A stretch of 41,791 nucleotides of DNA from a virus: positions 1-41,791 of IMG/VR virus record IMGVR_UViG_3300008450_000101; one strand, written 5' to 3'. Each line of letters starts with the position of its first letter. Position 1 is the first letter of the stretch. Under the pieces are notes generated by a model. It was not told the DNA's origin. It saw only the letters and a list, made by a program, of their open reading frames with translations, and ran no database searches. A program made the position numbers and the translations under genes. Of this stretch, positions 13,652-22,433 are shown in pieces.

Positions 13652-15129
13652 TGTTCACAGTAGAATGGTGCGAGTGGCCCGACATCGTAAATGAGGCCTT
13701 TATCCCGTATATCGACAACCGGGACAGGTACATCATCCATTATGGCGGGCGGGGTTCCTCAAAGTCCAATTTCGTTGCTAAAAAACTAATCTATCGCTGC
13801 CTCACGGAAGACTATTTCCGGTACCTGATTATAAGAAAAACATCGGCATCCATTAAGGATAGTATATTTCAGACAATTAAGGACATTATAACAGAGCTTG
13901 GCCTGGAAGATATGTTTCGGTTCAAAGAGCACCCTACATGTGAGATCCACTGCATAAATGGCAACTCTCTACTTGCCAGGGGTTGCGACGACACACAAAA
14001 GATCAAATCGGTTAAAGATCCAACCGGTGCATGGTGGGAAGAGGACATACCGACCGAGTCAGATTTCATTACGGTTACCACATCCATAAGAACCACAAAG
14101 GCTGACTATCTGCAAGAGGTGTTCACTATAAATCCCGAGGTCGAGGGGAATTATGAAGATAATTGGTTTTGGAAAAGGTTTCACCAAGCTCATAAGCATG
14201 AAAAAACATTCAGTGACGTAACCGTTATGAAGGATGTCCCTGTATTTAATCACGAAACATCCTTGTACGAGACTAAGGACGTGGCATTAACATATTCAGT
14301 GCACCACAGCACATACGCTGATAACAAATGGATTCCCGGCGAATTTATCGGGTTCCTTATGAACCTCAAGACCACCAACCCCTACTATTGGGAGGTTTAC
14401 TGCAACGGCAATTGGGGCAACAGGCAATTGGGCGGCAGGTTCTACAAATGCTTTGACCTTGGCAAGAACACGTTTAACTTCGGTTATCGACCTCACCTAC
14501 CTCTACACATCAGTTTTGACTTTAACGTCAATCCCTTCGTGTCTTTATCAATATGGCAGATCGAGGGCAAGCAAGCCTATCTGATCGACGAGATAGCGCC
14601 GGAGTACCCAAGGAACAGAACGGCCGATGCATGCCGGGAGTTTGTCCGCAAATACAACGCTCATACTGCGGGGTTATTCGTGTATGGCGATCCTTCCGGT
14701 AAATCTGAGGGAAGCAGCACAGAGGCCGGGCATGACGAATATAAGGTAATACGCCAAGAGCTAATGAAGTTCAGGCCATCACTCCGGGTGTTCAATGTTC
14801 AGCCGCCTGTTAAAACAAGGGGTGACTTTATTAACGAGATTTTCCAAAATAATTTTGACGGTTTGGGTATATTCTTACACGAACAAAGTGTATATTTGAA
14901 GAACGATTTACTTTTTGGATTGGAGGATTCAGACGGAACGAAGCTGAAAAAGAAGGTGAAAGCGGAAGATGGAAGGCAGTACGAGCAGTATCACCACTTT
15001 AGTGATAACATGGACTACTTTATTTGTTACGCGTTCAAAGACTCATTCGAGAGGTATCAGAGGGGTGGCCCGGTGAAGGAATACCGAAGGATGGGAACTA
15101 ATTTAATAAACGAAAAGCACAGGATATGA
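13651..15129 (+). CDS. terL: Terminase large subunit
   Basis: 492 aa from ATG 13,651 (MFTVEWCEWPDIV); an in-frame upstream start at 13,594 is less likely. ATPase: Walker A YGGRGSSKS near residue 34, Walker B AWWEEDIPTESDF near 125. RNase H-like nuclease: Asp in HISFDFNVNPFVSL, Asp in LFVYGDPSGKSEG and acidic residues near HHFSDNMDYFICYAF. It translocates and cuts DNA at the portal. The sequence type is that of the terminase_3/PBSX-like group. The next gene overlaps by 4 bp. Confidence 0.95.
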   Translation: MFTVEWCEWPDIVNEAFIPYIDNRDRYIIHYGGRGSSKSNFVAKKLIYRCLTEDYFRYLIIRKTSASIKDSIFQTIKDIITELGLEDMFRFKEHPTCEIHCINGNSLLARGCDDTQKIKSVKDPTGAWWEEDIPTESDFITVTTSIRTTKADYLQEVFTINPEVEGNYEDNWFWKRFHQAHKHEKTFSDVTVMKDVPVFNHETSLYETKDVALTYSVHHSTYADNKWIPGEFIGFLMNLKTTNPYYWEVYCNGNWGNRQLGGRFYKCFDLGKNTFNFGYRPHLPLHISFDFNVNPFVSLSIWQIEGKQAYLIDEIAPEYPRNRTADACREFVRKYNAHTAGLFVYGDPSGKSEGSSTEAGHDEYKVIRQELMKFRPSLRVFNVQPPVKTRGDFINEIFQNNFDGLGIFLHEQSVYLKNDLLFGLEDSDGTKLKKKVKAEDGRQYEQYHHFSDNMDYFICYAFKDSFERYQRGGPVKEYRRMGTNLINEKHRI

Positions 15130-15557
15130 AAGCATCAGAATTAAGAATAGGCAACATTGTCGCCAGAATTAACAGGTCTGGAATTGTACATCTTCCGGTG
15201 TACTCGAACCCATTTAAAATTTTTTCATTGAATCCTTTCGATGGAAAAATATACCGGTACGATAAAAACCCTGCTTTACTGCCGGACTCGGATATGCAGG
15301 AATTCGACATAAACGACATTTGCGGCATCCCCCTCACCGAAGAGTGGCTGGTGAGGTTTGGGTTAAAGCCAGAACGCCTTATTGAATTCGATGCTAATAT
15401 AGGAAAGTGGTACACAATGGATGGTTCCAGGTTTTTATTCCAATACGACGGCAACGGAAGAATTCACAACGGAGTGCTTGGCATTGAAATTAAACACGTC
15501 CACCAGCTCCAAAACCTATACTTCGCGCTCACGGGCGATGAATTAACCATTAAATAA
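15126..15557 (+). CDS. Conserved Bacteroidota phage protein, 143 aa
   Basis: The opening MKASELRIGNIV and the closing VHQLQNLYFALTGDEL, with IPLTEEWLVRFGLKPE in the middle, define a small protein family widespread in phages and prophages of Bacteroidota. The role is not known to me. Its start overlaps the terL stop (ATGA). Other members occur in accessory rather than structural positions. Confidence 0.8.
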   Translation: MKASELRIGNIVARINRSGIVHLPVYSNPFKIFSLNPFDGKIYRYDKNPALLPDSDMQEFDINDICGIPLTEEWLVRFGLKPERLIEFDANIGKWYTMDGSRFLFQYDGNGRIHNGVLGIEIKHVHQLQNLYFALTGDELTIK

Positions 15558-15566
15558 CAGCATATT

Positions 15567-15761
15567 ATGAAAACTATAAACGTATTAGAGATTCAGGAAA
15601 TTAAAGAGAAGTATGAGTTTAAGGACTTGGAAATACATTTCCCGGAATTAGCCAACGAGCTATATGAATGGTGCAAAACTAACGGTTTAATTATGGCAAA
15701 CATAACCACGCTAAAGACAACAAACAGAACAGTTGTATTTTTATCTTACTTTGAAATGTAA
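15567..15761 (+). CDS. Hypothetical protein, 64 aa
   Basis: A short soluble alpha/beta protein (INVLEIQEIKEKYEFKDLE...) with no recognised family. It lies between terL and the next late promoter and shares a base with the following start. Confidence 0.6.
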   Translation: MKTINVLEIQEIKEKYEFKDLEIHFPELANELYEWCKTNGLIMANITTLKTTNRTVVFLSYFEM

Positions 15762-15979
15762 TGAAAATAACCGAACTACTCGAAACCATCGACGGCGACA
15801 AGTGCATCACATTCTACCACTACGACCCGAGATCAAACACAAAGCACTACTCAAGCACCTTTGTGATAACGCCGAGATTTAACAAGCTGCGAATCAAAAA
15901 GAACTTTGAGAAGGAGTTAAAGAAGGCCCTTGCTAATTTGGTCGTGCCCGTCCCCTTAAGGCCCATCATGCTAAATTAG
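15761..15979 (+). CDS. Hypothetical protein, 72 aa
   Basis: A small protein with beta-rich N-terminus (CITFYHYDPRSNTKHYSS) and a basic C-terminal helix. Its stop at 15,977-15,979 overlaps the upstream element of the late promoter at 15,978, marking the end of the first late unit. Confidence 0.6.
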   Translation: MKITELLETIDGDKCITFYHYDPRSNTKHYSSTFVITPRFNKLRIKKNFEKELKKALANLVVPVPLRPIMLN

Positions 15980-16021
15980 TGGGTCAAAAAAAATACCCAT
16001 CCTCAATGGTTCATAATTTTG
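15978..16021 (+). promoter_or_regulatory. Phage-specific late promoter, copy 1 (head operon)
   Basis: AGTGGGTCA (15,978-15,986), 25 bp, CATAATTTTG (16,012-16,021), then 4 bp to ATG at 16,026. TAATTTTG is a -7 box (TAnnTTTG). There is no TTTG at -33; the AGTGGGTCA element, at -48 to -40 from the start codon, takes the place of an activator site. The same arrangement with identical spacings occurs at 22,386-22,429. Confidence 0.75.
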
Positions 16022-16025
16022 CTTT

Positions 16026-16895
16026 ATGCCGCGATTACTGCGAGATAAAGACTATTTACGAGCCATACAACAAGATAACCTAGACCAGGTTACGGAAGGC
16101 AACAGGCAAATAATGCTTGATGTCGAGCAGGCCGCGCAAACCCAAATGATCAGCTACCTGATCCAGCGCTACCAAACGGCCAAAGTTTTCACTAACACAT
16201 CAGTTTACAGCCCTTCGGCTATCTATGGCGCTAAAGACCTCGTAGAATATACAGAACCTGCTTTTAATGCAGCCACGGTATATTTAACTGGTGACCGGAT
16301 ATCCTATGATGGTAAGATTTACCAATCAACATCTGGATCCGCTGCGGGCGCTTTTAATATCGCCAACTGGACTTATCTTGTTGACGACCTTTCCCTGTTT
16401 TTTGTAAACCTTCCTTTCCCTGAATTCAACCCGGCAACGAGTTATTCAATCGGGGACGTCGTATGGTACAACGGAAGTGTTTATACTGCGGCAGTCGCAA
16501 CAAAGAACATTTACCCGGATTCGTCAACGCAATATTGGGGAACGGGAACCCCCTACACGATCACAAACATTCTGCCGACAGTTGGCGCTACCTGGACACA
16601 GGGCGACAACCGAAACCAGGAAATAGTGATGAATCTTATTGATATCACACTGTTTCACCTACACACCAGGATCAATCCCCGCAATATTCCAGACCTAAGG
16701 AAACAGCGCTATAACGGCGACGATCCAATGGACAGGGGCGGTTCTATTGGCTGGTTAAAACACGTTGCATCAGGTGACGTTAATGCCGATCTACCAAAGA
16801 TTGTCCCGTCTCAGGGCCTTTCTATTTCATGGGGATCAGCCAACGGATCTGGATCTGGCGGAACTTATACAATAAGCAATAATACACTCTGGTAA
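16026..16895 (+). CDS. Mu gp36-like (DUF1320) head-tail adaptor with inserted carbohydrate-binding-like repeats
   Basis: 289 aa, about twice the family length. The N-terminal 55 residues and the C-terminal segment near 200-265 (EIVMNLIDITLFHLHTR...RYNGDDPMDRGGSIGWLKHVASG) together form the DUF1320 neck protein that joins capsid and tail in Mu-like phages. Between them are two repeats with the pattern Y-x3-G-D-x-V/I-x-Y-x-G-x-x-Y (near 85-120 and 140-180) like CBM5/12 chitin-binding modules. They may be displayed at the neck and bind glycans. It heads the operon and precedes the portal, a shuffled order relative to Mu. Confidence 0.75.
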   Translation: MPRLLRDKDYLRAIQQDNLDQVTEGNRQIMLDVEQAAQTQMISYLIQRYQTAKVFTNTSVYSPSAIYGAKDLVEYTEPAFNAATVYLTGDRISYDGKIYQSTSGSAAGAFNIANWTYLVDDLSLFFVNLPFPEFNPATSYSIGDVVWYNGSVYTAAVATKNIYPDSSTQYWGTGTPYTITNILPTVGATWTQGDNRNQEIVMNLIDITLFHLHTRINPRNIPDLRKQRYNGDDPMDRGGSIGWLKHVASGDVNADLPKIVPSQGLSISWGSANGSGSGGTYTISNNTLW

Positions 16896-18118
16896 TGGCA
16901 AAAAAGGATATTAAAAAGATTGATAACCTCGATGTCATTCAGCCTAGGAGCGTTGATACTCGAAGATACATTAAACGAGAAGTTCAGCTATACAGGGTAG
17001 CAACTGATCTCAAAAAATACAAGTTAGCTGTACTGGCCGCAGAGAATATCCAATATCCCCAGCGTCACCAACTATACCAGATATACAACAACTGCATGTT
17101 GGATGCACATTTAAGTGCTGCTATTCAACAACGTAAGAACCTCACTTTATCAAAGGAATTTCAAGTATTAAACCCAGATGGGGAGATTAACGAGGAAAAG
17201 ACCAAGTTGATTAACAAAAAATGGTTTAGGGATTACCTGGATCTTGCCCTTGACTCCCTATTCTGGTCTCATTCCCTTATCCAATTCGACAGCATTATAA
17301 ACGATGAGTTCAAATGTGTTGAGCTGGTGCCGAGAATCTACGTTAAGCCAGAGTTTCACATCGTAACGCAAAACTACTCAGACTTAGAAGGCCTCGATTA
17401 CCTTGAAATGCCTTACCGTAATTGGTGCATAGGAGTGGGAAAAAGCCGTGACTTAGGTTTACTTCTTAAAGCTTCTCCGCTCGTTATATGGAAGAAAAAC
17501 GCAATGGGTGCCTGGGCTGAGTTCATTGAGAAATTCGGGGTACCGGCAAGGATCGGCAAAACTAACGTCAGGGATGCGGAAACCCGTGCCAACATGGAGG
17601 ACATGTTGAAGAATATGGGAACAGCTCTATGGGCAGTTCTCGATACTGACGACGAAATTGTGCCGGGCTTTGAGACTAAAACACAGGACGCCTACAACGT
17701 TTTCGATATGATGATCCAGCGCTGCAACAGCGAGATTTCTAAGCTTATCCTTGGTCAGACAATGACCTTGGACGACGGATCAAGTAAATCACAAGCAGAA
17801 GTTCATGAGCGCGTTGTGGAGATGGTTGATTATGCCGATGAGCAATTTATCAAAGGCGTAAATAACTACCAGCTTTGCCCAATGCTTACGGCGCTTGGCT
17901 TATTCGACGGTTCAGAAGAAATCGTCACTAAATCAGACGACGAGTGGGATCTCGAAGCCAAAGGCAAATTCGATGTTGAGTTATTGAAGACAGGGAAATA
18001 TAAATTCACACCTGAATACCTCCTTGAGAAGTACAATACAGAGGTGGTAGAAGTTGAAGAGCAAGAAGTGGATAATACTTCACGGGTTAAAAAACAGATA
18101 GACAATTTATACAAATAA
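16895..18118 (+). CDS. Portal protein, DUF935 (Mu gp29-like)
   Basis: 407 aa. Family signatures: LYQIYNNCMLDAHLSAAIQQRK near the start, FIEKFGVPARIGK in the middle and ISKLILGQTMTLDDGSSKSQAEVHERV toward the end, as in the DUF935 portals of Mu-like phages. A dodecameric portal sits at one capsid vertex, threads DNA and nucleates head assembly. It overlaps neighbours by single bases. The C-terminus is acidic (EVVEVEEQEVD). Confidence 0.9.
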   Translation: MAKKDIKKIDNLDVIQPRSVDTRRYIKREVQLYRVATDLKKYKLAVLAAENIQYPQRHQLYQIYNNCMLDAHLSAAIQQRKNLTLSKEFQVLNPDGEINEEKTKLINKKWFRDYLDLALDSLFWSHSLIQFDSIINDEFKCVELVPRIYVKPEFHIVTQNYSDLEGLDYLEMPYRNWCIGVGKSRDLGLLLKASPLVIWKKNAMGAWAEFIEKFGVPARIGKTNVRDAETRANMEDMLKNMGTALWAVLDTDDEIVPGFETKTQDAYNVFDMMIQRCNSEISKLILGQTMTLDDGSSKSQAEVHERVVEMVDYADEQFIKGVNNYQLCPMLTALGLFDGSEEIVTKSDDEWDLEAKGKFDVELLKTGKYKFTPEYLLEKYNTEVVEVEEQEVDNTSRVKKQIDNLYK

Positions 18119-18912
18119 TGTGCGGGATTTGCGACGTTCAGAACATCGATACCATAAACCTATTCTCAGATGATGAGATTTTAAGGTTTTTGGACGACGT
18201 ATTTAACGGCCTAATATCGACTAGTTCTTTGAGTACAGAGCAATACCTGATAATAGCCCGTAAGCTGTTTGAGGGTGTTGCCTCTGGTTATGGGAAAGAC
18301 ATCGCTACAGTATCGTTTGGAACACCTGATTACGCTATGCTGAGGTCAATGAGGGAGAACGTTTACAGGTTCTCAGGGGCCAAACAGTACCAATCAATAA
18401 GGCAGATGAACAGCCTGTTGATCCAGGACGGGAAGCTGATCACAAAATCAAACTTCATGAAGCAAGCACGGGAGTTATTCAAAGAGTACAATGTGAATCA
18501 TCTTTCTACAGAGTATAACACCGCGATTCAACAGGCCCGCTCCGCTTCTTTATGGCAGGATATTCAGCAGAATAAGGAATATTTGCCGATGCTTACCTAT
18601 CACACGGTAGGCGATGGAAGGGTAAGGCCTGAACATGCGAGTCTTGACGAAATAACCAGGCCTGTTGATGATAAATTTTGGTACACGTGTTTTCCTCCTA
18701 ATGGATGGAATTGCAGATGTACTACTATCCAAACAGACGACGCGGTAAAGAGTGATTTAAGAGGCATAAAAATTCATCAGGATGTTCCGGAGCCGTTCAG
18801 GATGAATGCAGGACGAGACATGATAGTTTACAGCAAAGCGCACCCATATTTTAATGTAGCACCGAAAGATAAACAGGCATTAGCTAATAATTTCAATTTA
18901 CCACTACCATAA
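18118..18912 (+). CDS. Mu F-like minor head protein (gp30 family)
   Basis: 264 aa. The diagnostic C-terminal block is present: TVGDGRVRPEHASLDEITRP, then FPPNGWNCRCTTI, the DGRVRPEH...PPxGWNCRC motif of the phage Mu F-like / SPP1 gp7 family. The N-terminus is Cys-rich (MCGICD). These minor head proteins bind the portal and assist DNA injection or head morphogenesis. It follows the portal, as in Mu. Confidence 0.9.
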   Translation: MCGICDVQNIDTINLFSDDEILRFLDDVFNGLISTSSLSTEQYLIIARKLFEGVASGYGKDIATVSFGTPDYAMLRSMRENVYRFSGAKQYQSIRQMNSLLIQDGKLITKSNFMKQARELFKEYNVNHLSTEYNTAIQQARSASLWQDIQQNKEYLPMLTYHTVGDGRVRPEHASLDEITRPVDDKFWYTCFPPNGWNCRCTTIQTDDAVKSDLRGIKIHQDVPEPFRMNAGRDMIVYSKAHPYFNVAPKDKQALANNFNLPLP

Positions 18913-19343
18913 TGGCATTCAACAACGCAGCACAGGTTATGCAGATGCAGGCAAGGATTGAACGGCAAATAGCCGCCTCACTATCCGCTGTTGCTACTTT
19001 GGCCCGAAACCATTACGTGGAGTCATTCAGGAACCAAGGTTTTACAGACGAATGGTTAAATAAATGGACGCCAAGGAAAGCAAGAGATCGAGGCCGGCAG
19101 TCAAGAGGGTCGCGAGCTATCTTGGTAAGGTCTGGATCACTAAGGAATTCGATTAAAGCCCGGGTTGTTGGCTATACCATTATCATATCGAGTGACTTGC
19201 CATACGCAAACATACATAATGATGGCGGACAAGGCGCAAGGCGCATGCCGAAAAGGCAATTCGTAGGCTACTCGGCTGTGCTGAACAGTAAAATAAAAGG
19301 AATGATTGACAGGCGAATTACAAGAACTTTCAACGGAAGATGA
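18912..19343 (+). CDS. Virion morphogenesis protein, Mu gpG-like
   Basis: 143 aa, basic. The segment RAILVRSGSLRNSIKARVVGY followed by SSDLPYANIHNDGGQGARR...RQFVGYS is the typical core of the phage virion morphogenesis (tail_S / gpG) family, required for tail completion or head-tail joining. It comes after the F-like gene, the same order as in Mu. The end overlaps the next gene by 4 bp. Confidence 0.85.
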   Translation: MAFNNAAQVMQMQARIERQIAASLSAVATLARNHYVESFRNQGFTDEWLNKWTPRKARDRGRQSRGSRAILVRSGSLRNSIKARVVGYTIIISSDLPYANIHNDGGQGARRMPKRQFVGYSAVLNSKIKGMIDRRITRTFNGR

Positions 19344-19843
19344 GCCATATAATACTATACAACGGCCTCCGGGCAGACATCGAGGCAATAACAGGTCTTG
19401 ACGGTAAGCCCGTGTTCAAGTATGTGAGGCTTTACAACAGTCAGTACGAACACCAGGAGAGGCTAAAAAACGATCAAAGCGCTTTCCTTTTCCCGGCATG
19501 CCTGATCGAACTAAAACCTTCCAATTTCAGGGACTTACTTAACGGAGTTCAGCAGTATGATTTGACCGTAACCCTGCACATAGGCTTTGAGAGCTACAAA
19601 GACGAAGACACGGATATACTAACGATCAAGCAGAATGTGTTTAAGGCTGTTCACCGGAAACAGTATGCGGATTTCAGCATGCTATTACGCCGGGATGAGC
19701 GCCAGAACTTCGATCACCCGAATACTCAGATTTACGAACAGGATTACTTCACTACAGGAAAAGACTTTGACGCAGATATAAGGCCAAAAACACAAACCGG
19801 ACTCATTTCACCGGCTGTCACAGTCAACTTAATTACCCCATAA
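19340..19843 (+). CDS. Tail terminator / neck protein candidate, 167 aa
   Basis: The segment YDLTVTLHIGFESYKDEDTD and ILTIKQNVFKAVH has the strand-helix layout of tail terminator proteins, which cap the tube and join it to the neck, and FPACLIELKPSNF an early strand. Position after the G-like gene fits Mu gp37-type proteins. No catalytic features. The assignment is by fold pattern and order only. Confidence 0.6.
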   Translation: MSHIILYNGLRADIEAITGLDGKPVFKYVRLYNSQYEHQERLKNDQSAFLFPACLIELKPSNFRDLLNGVQQYDLTVTLHIGFESYKDEDTDILTIKQNVFKAVHRKQYADFSMLLRRDERQNFDHPNTQIYEQDYFTTGKDFDADIRPKTQTGLISPAVTVNLITP

Positions 19844-20721
19844 TGGCAAGAAAATTAGTAGATATTATCAATCAAATGGATGTTGACCAGGCCAGTAAGC
19901 CCGAGTTGACTGCATTAAATAGTCCTAGCCAGGTGGCTATTTACACCCTGTGGAAATACATCACAGCATTGCAGATATATTTTGTTGAGGTTCTCATGGA
20001 TCGTAAGAAGGTTGAGATTCAGGACGTCGTAGATTCCGGTATCGTTGGCTCTGATTACTGGCTACAGCGCAAGTCTTTGGAATTTCAGTATTCTGCAACC
20101 GTACCGCAGGTTACGCATCTCATTGGATTTGTGCCCGGATATCTCATTGTTGATCCCTCGCTAAGAATTATTACGCGCTGTTCAGTAAAAACGACAGCAT
20201 CCAGATTATCGACGGTGAAGGTTGCAAAGAATGAGCCGCCAGTAGCGCTAAGCGCCCCCGAACTCTCAGCCTTTCAGAGCTATCTGAACAACACAGGCGA
20301 CGGCACATCAAGCGGCGCAGGCGTTGGAATTGGCTTTGCTGGAACAAAATGGATCGCTAGCAGCTACGATTCTGATAAATTCTACTTAAAAGCGAATATC
20401 GTTTATAACGGCCAGTACGCTGCGGTTATTCAATCGACGGTTATTTCCGCTATAGAATCTTACTTCGCCGCGCTTCCCTTTGATGGATCAGTGAAAATAG
20501 TTTCGCTTATCGATGCTATACAGTCTGTTCCTGGAGTTTCAGACGTAATCATTGAAGATGCAGCAATACGTCCAGATACAGCGCTTTTCGCAAATAAAAT
20601 ATACCTGGTTCAGGGCTTTACCGAACTGCTTAGCACATATCCAACATTTGCCGGTTATGTTGCGCAGGAAACAACATCTGGAAGCACTTTCACCGATACA
20701 TTAACCTTCACTGCGTCATGA
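19843..20721 (+). CDS. Baseplate J-like protein
   Basis: 292 aa. The C-terminal half (FYLKANIVYNGQYAAVIQST, then AIESYFAALPFDGSVKIVSLIDAIQSVPGVSDVIIED) matches the pattern of baseplate wedge J proteins: strand, helix, short basic-to-acidic loop and the PGVSDV turn. The N-terminus has a helical PSQVAIYTLWKYITALQIYF. J forms the baseplate wedge with gp25/W. Its place among head and neck genes, far from the gp25-like gene at 31.4 kb, is unusual. Confidence 0.7.
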   Translation: MARKLVDIINQMDVDQASKPELTALNSPSQVAIYTLWKYITALQIYFVEVLMDRKKVEIQDVVDSGIVGSDYWLQRKSLEFQYSATVPQVTHLIGFVPGYLIVDPSLRIITRCSVKTTASRLSTVKVAKNEPPVALSAPELSAFQSYLNNTGDGTSSGAGVGIGFAGTKWIASSYDSDKFYLKANIVYNGQYAAVIQSTVISAIESYFAALPFDGSVKIVSLIDAIQSVPGVSDVIIEDAAIRPDTALFANKIYLVQGFTELLSTYPTFAGYVAQETTSGSTFTDTLTFTAS

Positions 20722-21389
20722 GTATTTTCAATTACAACGCTTATGTGGTAGGGGAGCAGATTACGCCGCCAGACCTAAGGAAACCAAAGTTCATGGCTTG
20801 GCTAGACGTCTTATTAAAGCCTTTGCAATGGGCTGCTGACAATCTGTTTGTAGATTTCTCAAACGGATCAAATTACCCTGAATACGATGGACTAACAGGG
20901 TATTCATTTGGGGACACAGTTATATGGTCAGACAAGAGGGTGTATAAATATATCTCTACAACGATCACAGCTGGAACAGATCCGAGTAACGACGCCTACT
21001 GGACGCTGGTAAACGAAACATTTATCGGCGTAAACGAACAGGTTAAATACAATTCTCAAATCATTGTATTCGAGTACCACTTAAATAAATACTTTTTGGT
21101 TTCGCCTATAAACCCTCAGATATACTTGTCTGATAATGCGAATTCCGGATCGAACTTTATGATGGGATTTACAGGGCCTTACAGCGATAATATGCCTGTA
21201 AATAGTGCTTATCAAATAAATTACATGTCCACTATCCCAGCCTACACATTAACTGATTTTACCATAAACGTACCGCTCACCTTATTTAACTCGCTGGGAA
21301 ACACAAGTGCAAATTCCGAAAAAGCAATAAGAAACTACGCCGATAAATTTGTCTTATCCGGCATGTGTTACGATGTATCAACCTACTAG
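20718..21389 (+). CDS. Baseplate or fibre protein with carbohydrate-binding-like module
   Basis: 223 aa. Residues about 54-95 (YDGLTGYSFGDTVIW...VYKYISTTITAGTDPSNDAYWTLV) follow the CBM5/12 pattern with closing Trp. The rest lacks a recognised family. It overlaps the J-like gene by 4 bp and is followed by another fibre-like gene, so it may be a baseplate appendage (gp I/P2-like position after J). Ligand unknown. Confidence 0.55.
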   Translation: MSIFNYNAYVVGEQITPPDLRKPKFMAWLDVLLKPLQWAADNLFVDFSNGSNYPEYDGLTGYSFGDTVIWSDKRVYKYISTTITAGTDPSNDAYWTLVNETFIGVNEQVKYNSQIIVFEYHLNKYFLVSPINPQIYLSDNANSGSNFMMGFTGPYSDNMPVNSAYQINYMSTIPAYTLTDFTINVPLTLFNSLGNTSANSEKAIRNYADKFVLSGMCYDVSTY

Positions 21390-21395
21390 AAAAAT

Positions 21396-22115
21396 ATGAA
21401 CAGAATATACACAGGCTTCGCCGCAGACCCGTCACCACAACAGCCTTGGACAACACAATCCCTCGACTTCTTACAGGATTCGATAAAAGACCAGGTTAAC
21501 ATGATTTGCCGATCAGCAATAAGGCAATCTGGTTTAACATACTCAACATCCATACCCTACCAATTCGCGAACAATGGATCTTCGGGGCGGTATATATTTT
21601 TCAACGGGGAGCTTTACTTCATGCAGGCGCCTGCGGGAGGTAACAATATTGGCGTTTTGATTACTCAATCGGGAACCGGTGACCCTCTTTTATTTTCTGA
21701 CAACGTAGCCAGGAATGTGCATAATGTCCGAGTTATCGATCCACAAACCGGAACCCTTGGCGCTGGACTTTTCGATCTTGCCGACATTGTGGATATTAAC
21801 CTGGTGATATGGACATCTATTTCTTTATTAAACGGATATTCTACCTACACGGCAAATCCGGAATTTAAGGTAGAGCGTGAAGTGGTAACACTAAGAGGTA
21901 ACGCTACTGTCACACCAGGAACTTCCAGTAAAATAGCTGACATGCCTTCTCAGGCTGTCCCAAGCGACACAAGGTATATTCCTTGCACGACTTGGGATGG
22001 AACAAATTACATCGCCAATCTCTTGATAGTAAACGCTACGGGAGAGGTGAATATTCAGATCACGTCAGGAACAACCGTTATCGTTTACTTTGACGGATTA
22101 AGTTATTCCGTTTAA
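21396..22115 (+). CDS. Fibre-like virion protein, 239 aa
   Basis: Opens MNRIYTGFAADPSPQQPWTT then SLDFLQDSIKDQVNMICRSA, a layout common in Bacteroidota phage fibre proteins where an N-terminal helix attaches to the baseplate. The C-terminal half is beta-rich (NATVTPGTSSKIADMP...). It is the last gene before the reverse gene at 22,098-22,379, which it overlaps by 18 bp at the 3' end. Confidence 0.6.
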   Translation: MNRIYTGFAADPSPQQPWTTQSLDFLQDSIKDQVNMICRSAIRQSGLTYSTSIPYQFANNGSSGRYIFFNGELYFMQAPAGGNNIGVLITQSGTGDPLLFSDNVARNVHNVRVIDPQTGTLGAGLFDLADIVDINLVIWTSISLLNGYSTYTANPEFKVEREVVTLRGNATVTPGTSSKIADMPSQAVPSDTRYIPCTTWDGTNYIANLLIVNATGEVNIQITSGTTVIVYFDGLSYSV

Positions 22116-22379
22116 TTTTTCAGATAGAATTCGATGGATATCGTCGAACTCTTTTCCTTTTAAATTCCCAACCTTTGCGGTGATGTCGTAGTATATCTTT
22201 AAAATATTCTTGAGGACGTGAGACTCTGATTTATCACGCAGTATGCAGTCTTCTATGAAGTGATTTTTAGAAGTCCCGCCGACATATCCCTTCACCGTTT
22301 TACCATCTATCCTGGTTAGCGCCTGTATTCGAGGCATGTTTTTTTTCTCCGACAATTTTAGAATTCTTTTTTCTGGCAT
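22098..22379 (-). CDS. Lone reverse-strand small basic protein, 93 aa
   Basis: The only minus-strand gene inside the late region. It is basic, beta-strand start (MPRIQALTRIDGKTVKGYVGG) then helices. A second Met at 22,337 (MPRIQALTR) is a good alternative start. A TATATTTA box sits upstream, divergent from the late promoter at 22,386. Such reverse genes are typical of morons expressed from the prophage or of regulators; function unknown. Confidence 0.6.
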   Translation of the reverse strand: MPEKRILKLSEKKNMPRIQALTRIDGKTVKGYVGGTSKNHFIEDCILRDKSESHVLKNILKIYYDITAKVGNLKGKEFDDIHRILSEKLNGIT

Positions 22380-22385
22380 AAGAAA

Positions 22386-22429
22386 AGTGGGTCATTTTCC
22401 CGTTACGGTAAATATACGACATAATTTTG
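22386..22429 (+). promoter_or_regulatory. Phage-specific late promoter, copy 2 (protease-capsid-tail operon)
   Basis: AGTGGGTCA (22,386-22,394), 25 bp, CATAATTTTG (22,420-22,429), then TTAC and GTG at 22,434. Sequence elements and all distances match the copy at 15,978, while the 25-bp spacer differs, so the elements are conserved rather than a recent duplication. In-frame TAA just upstream excludes a start before the GTG. Confidence 0.75.
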
Positions 22430-22433
22430 TTAC

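Noticed and set aside
15979-16000. GGGT/ACCC hairpin with A run as a terminator
   Set aside because: Only 4-5 bp, no T tract after it, and it overlaps the late promoter box.
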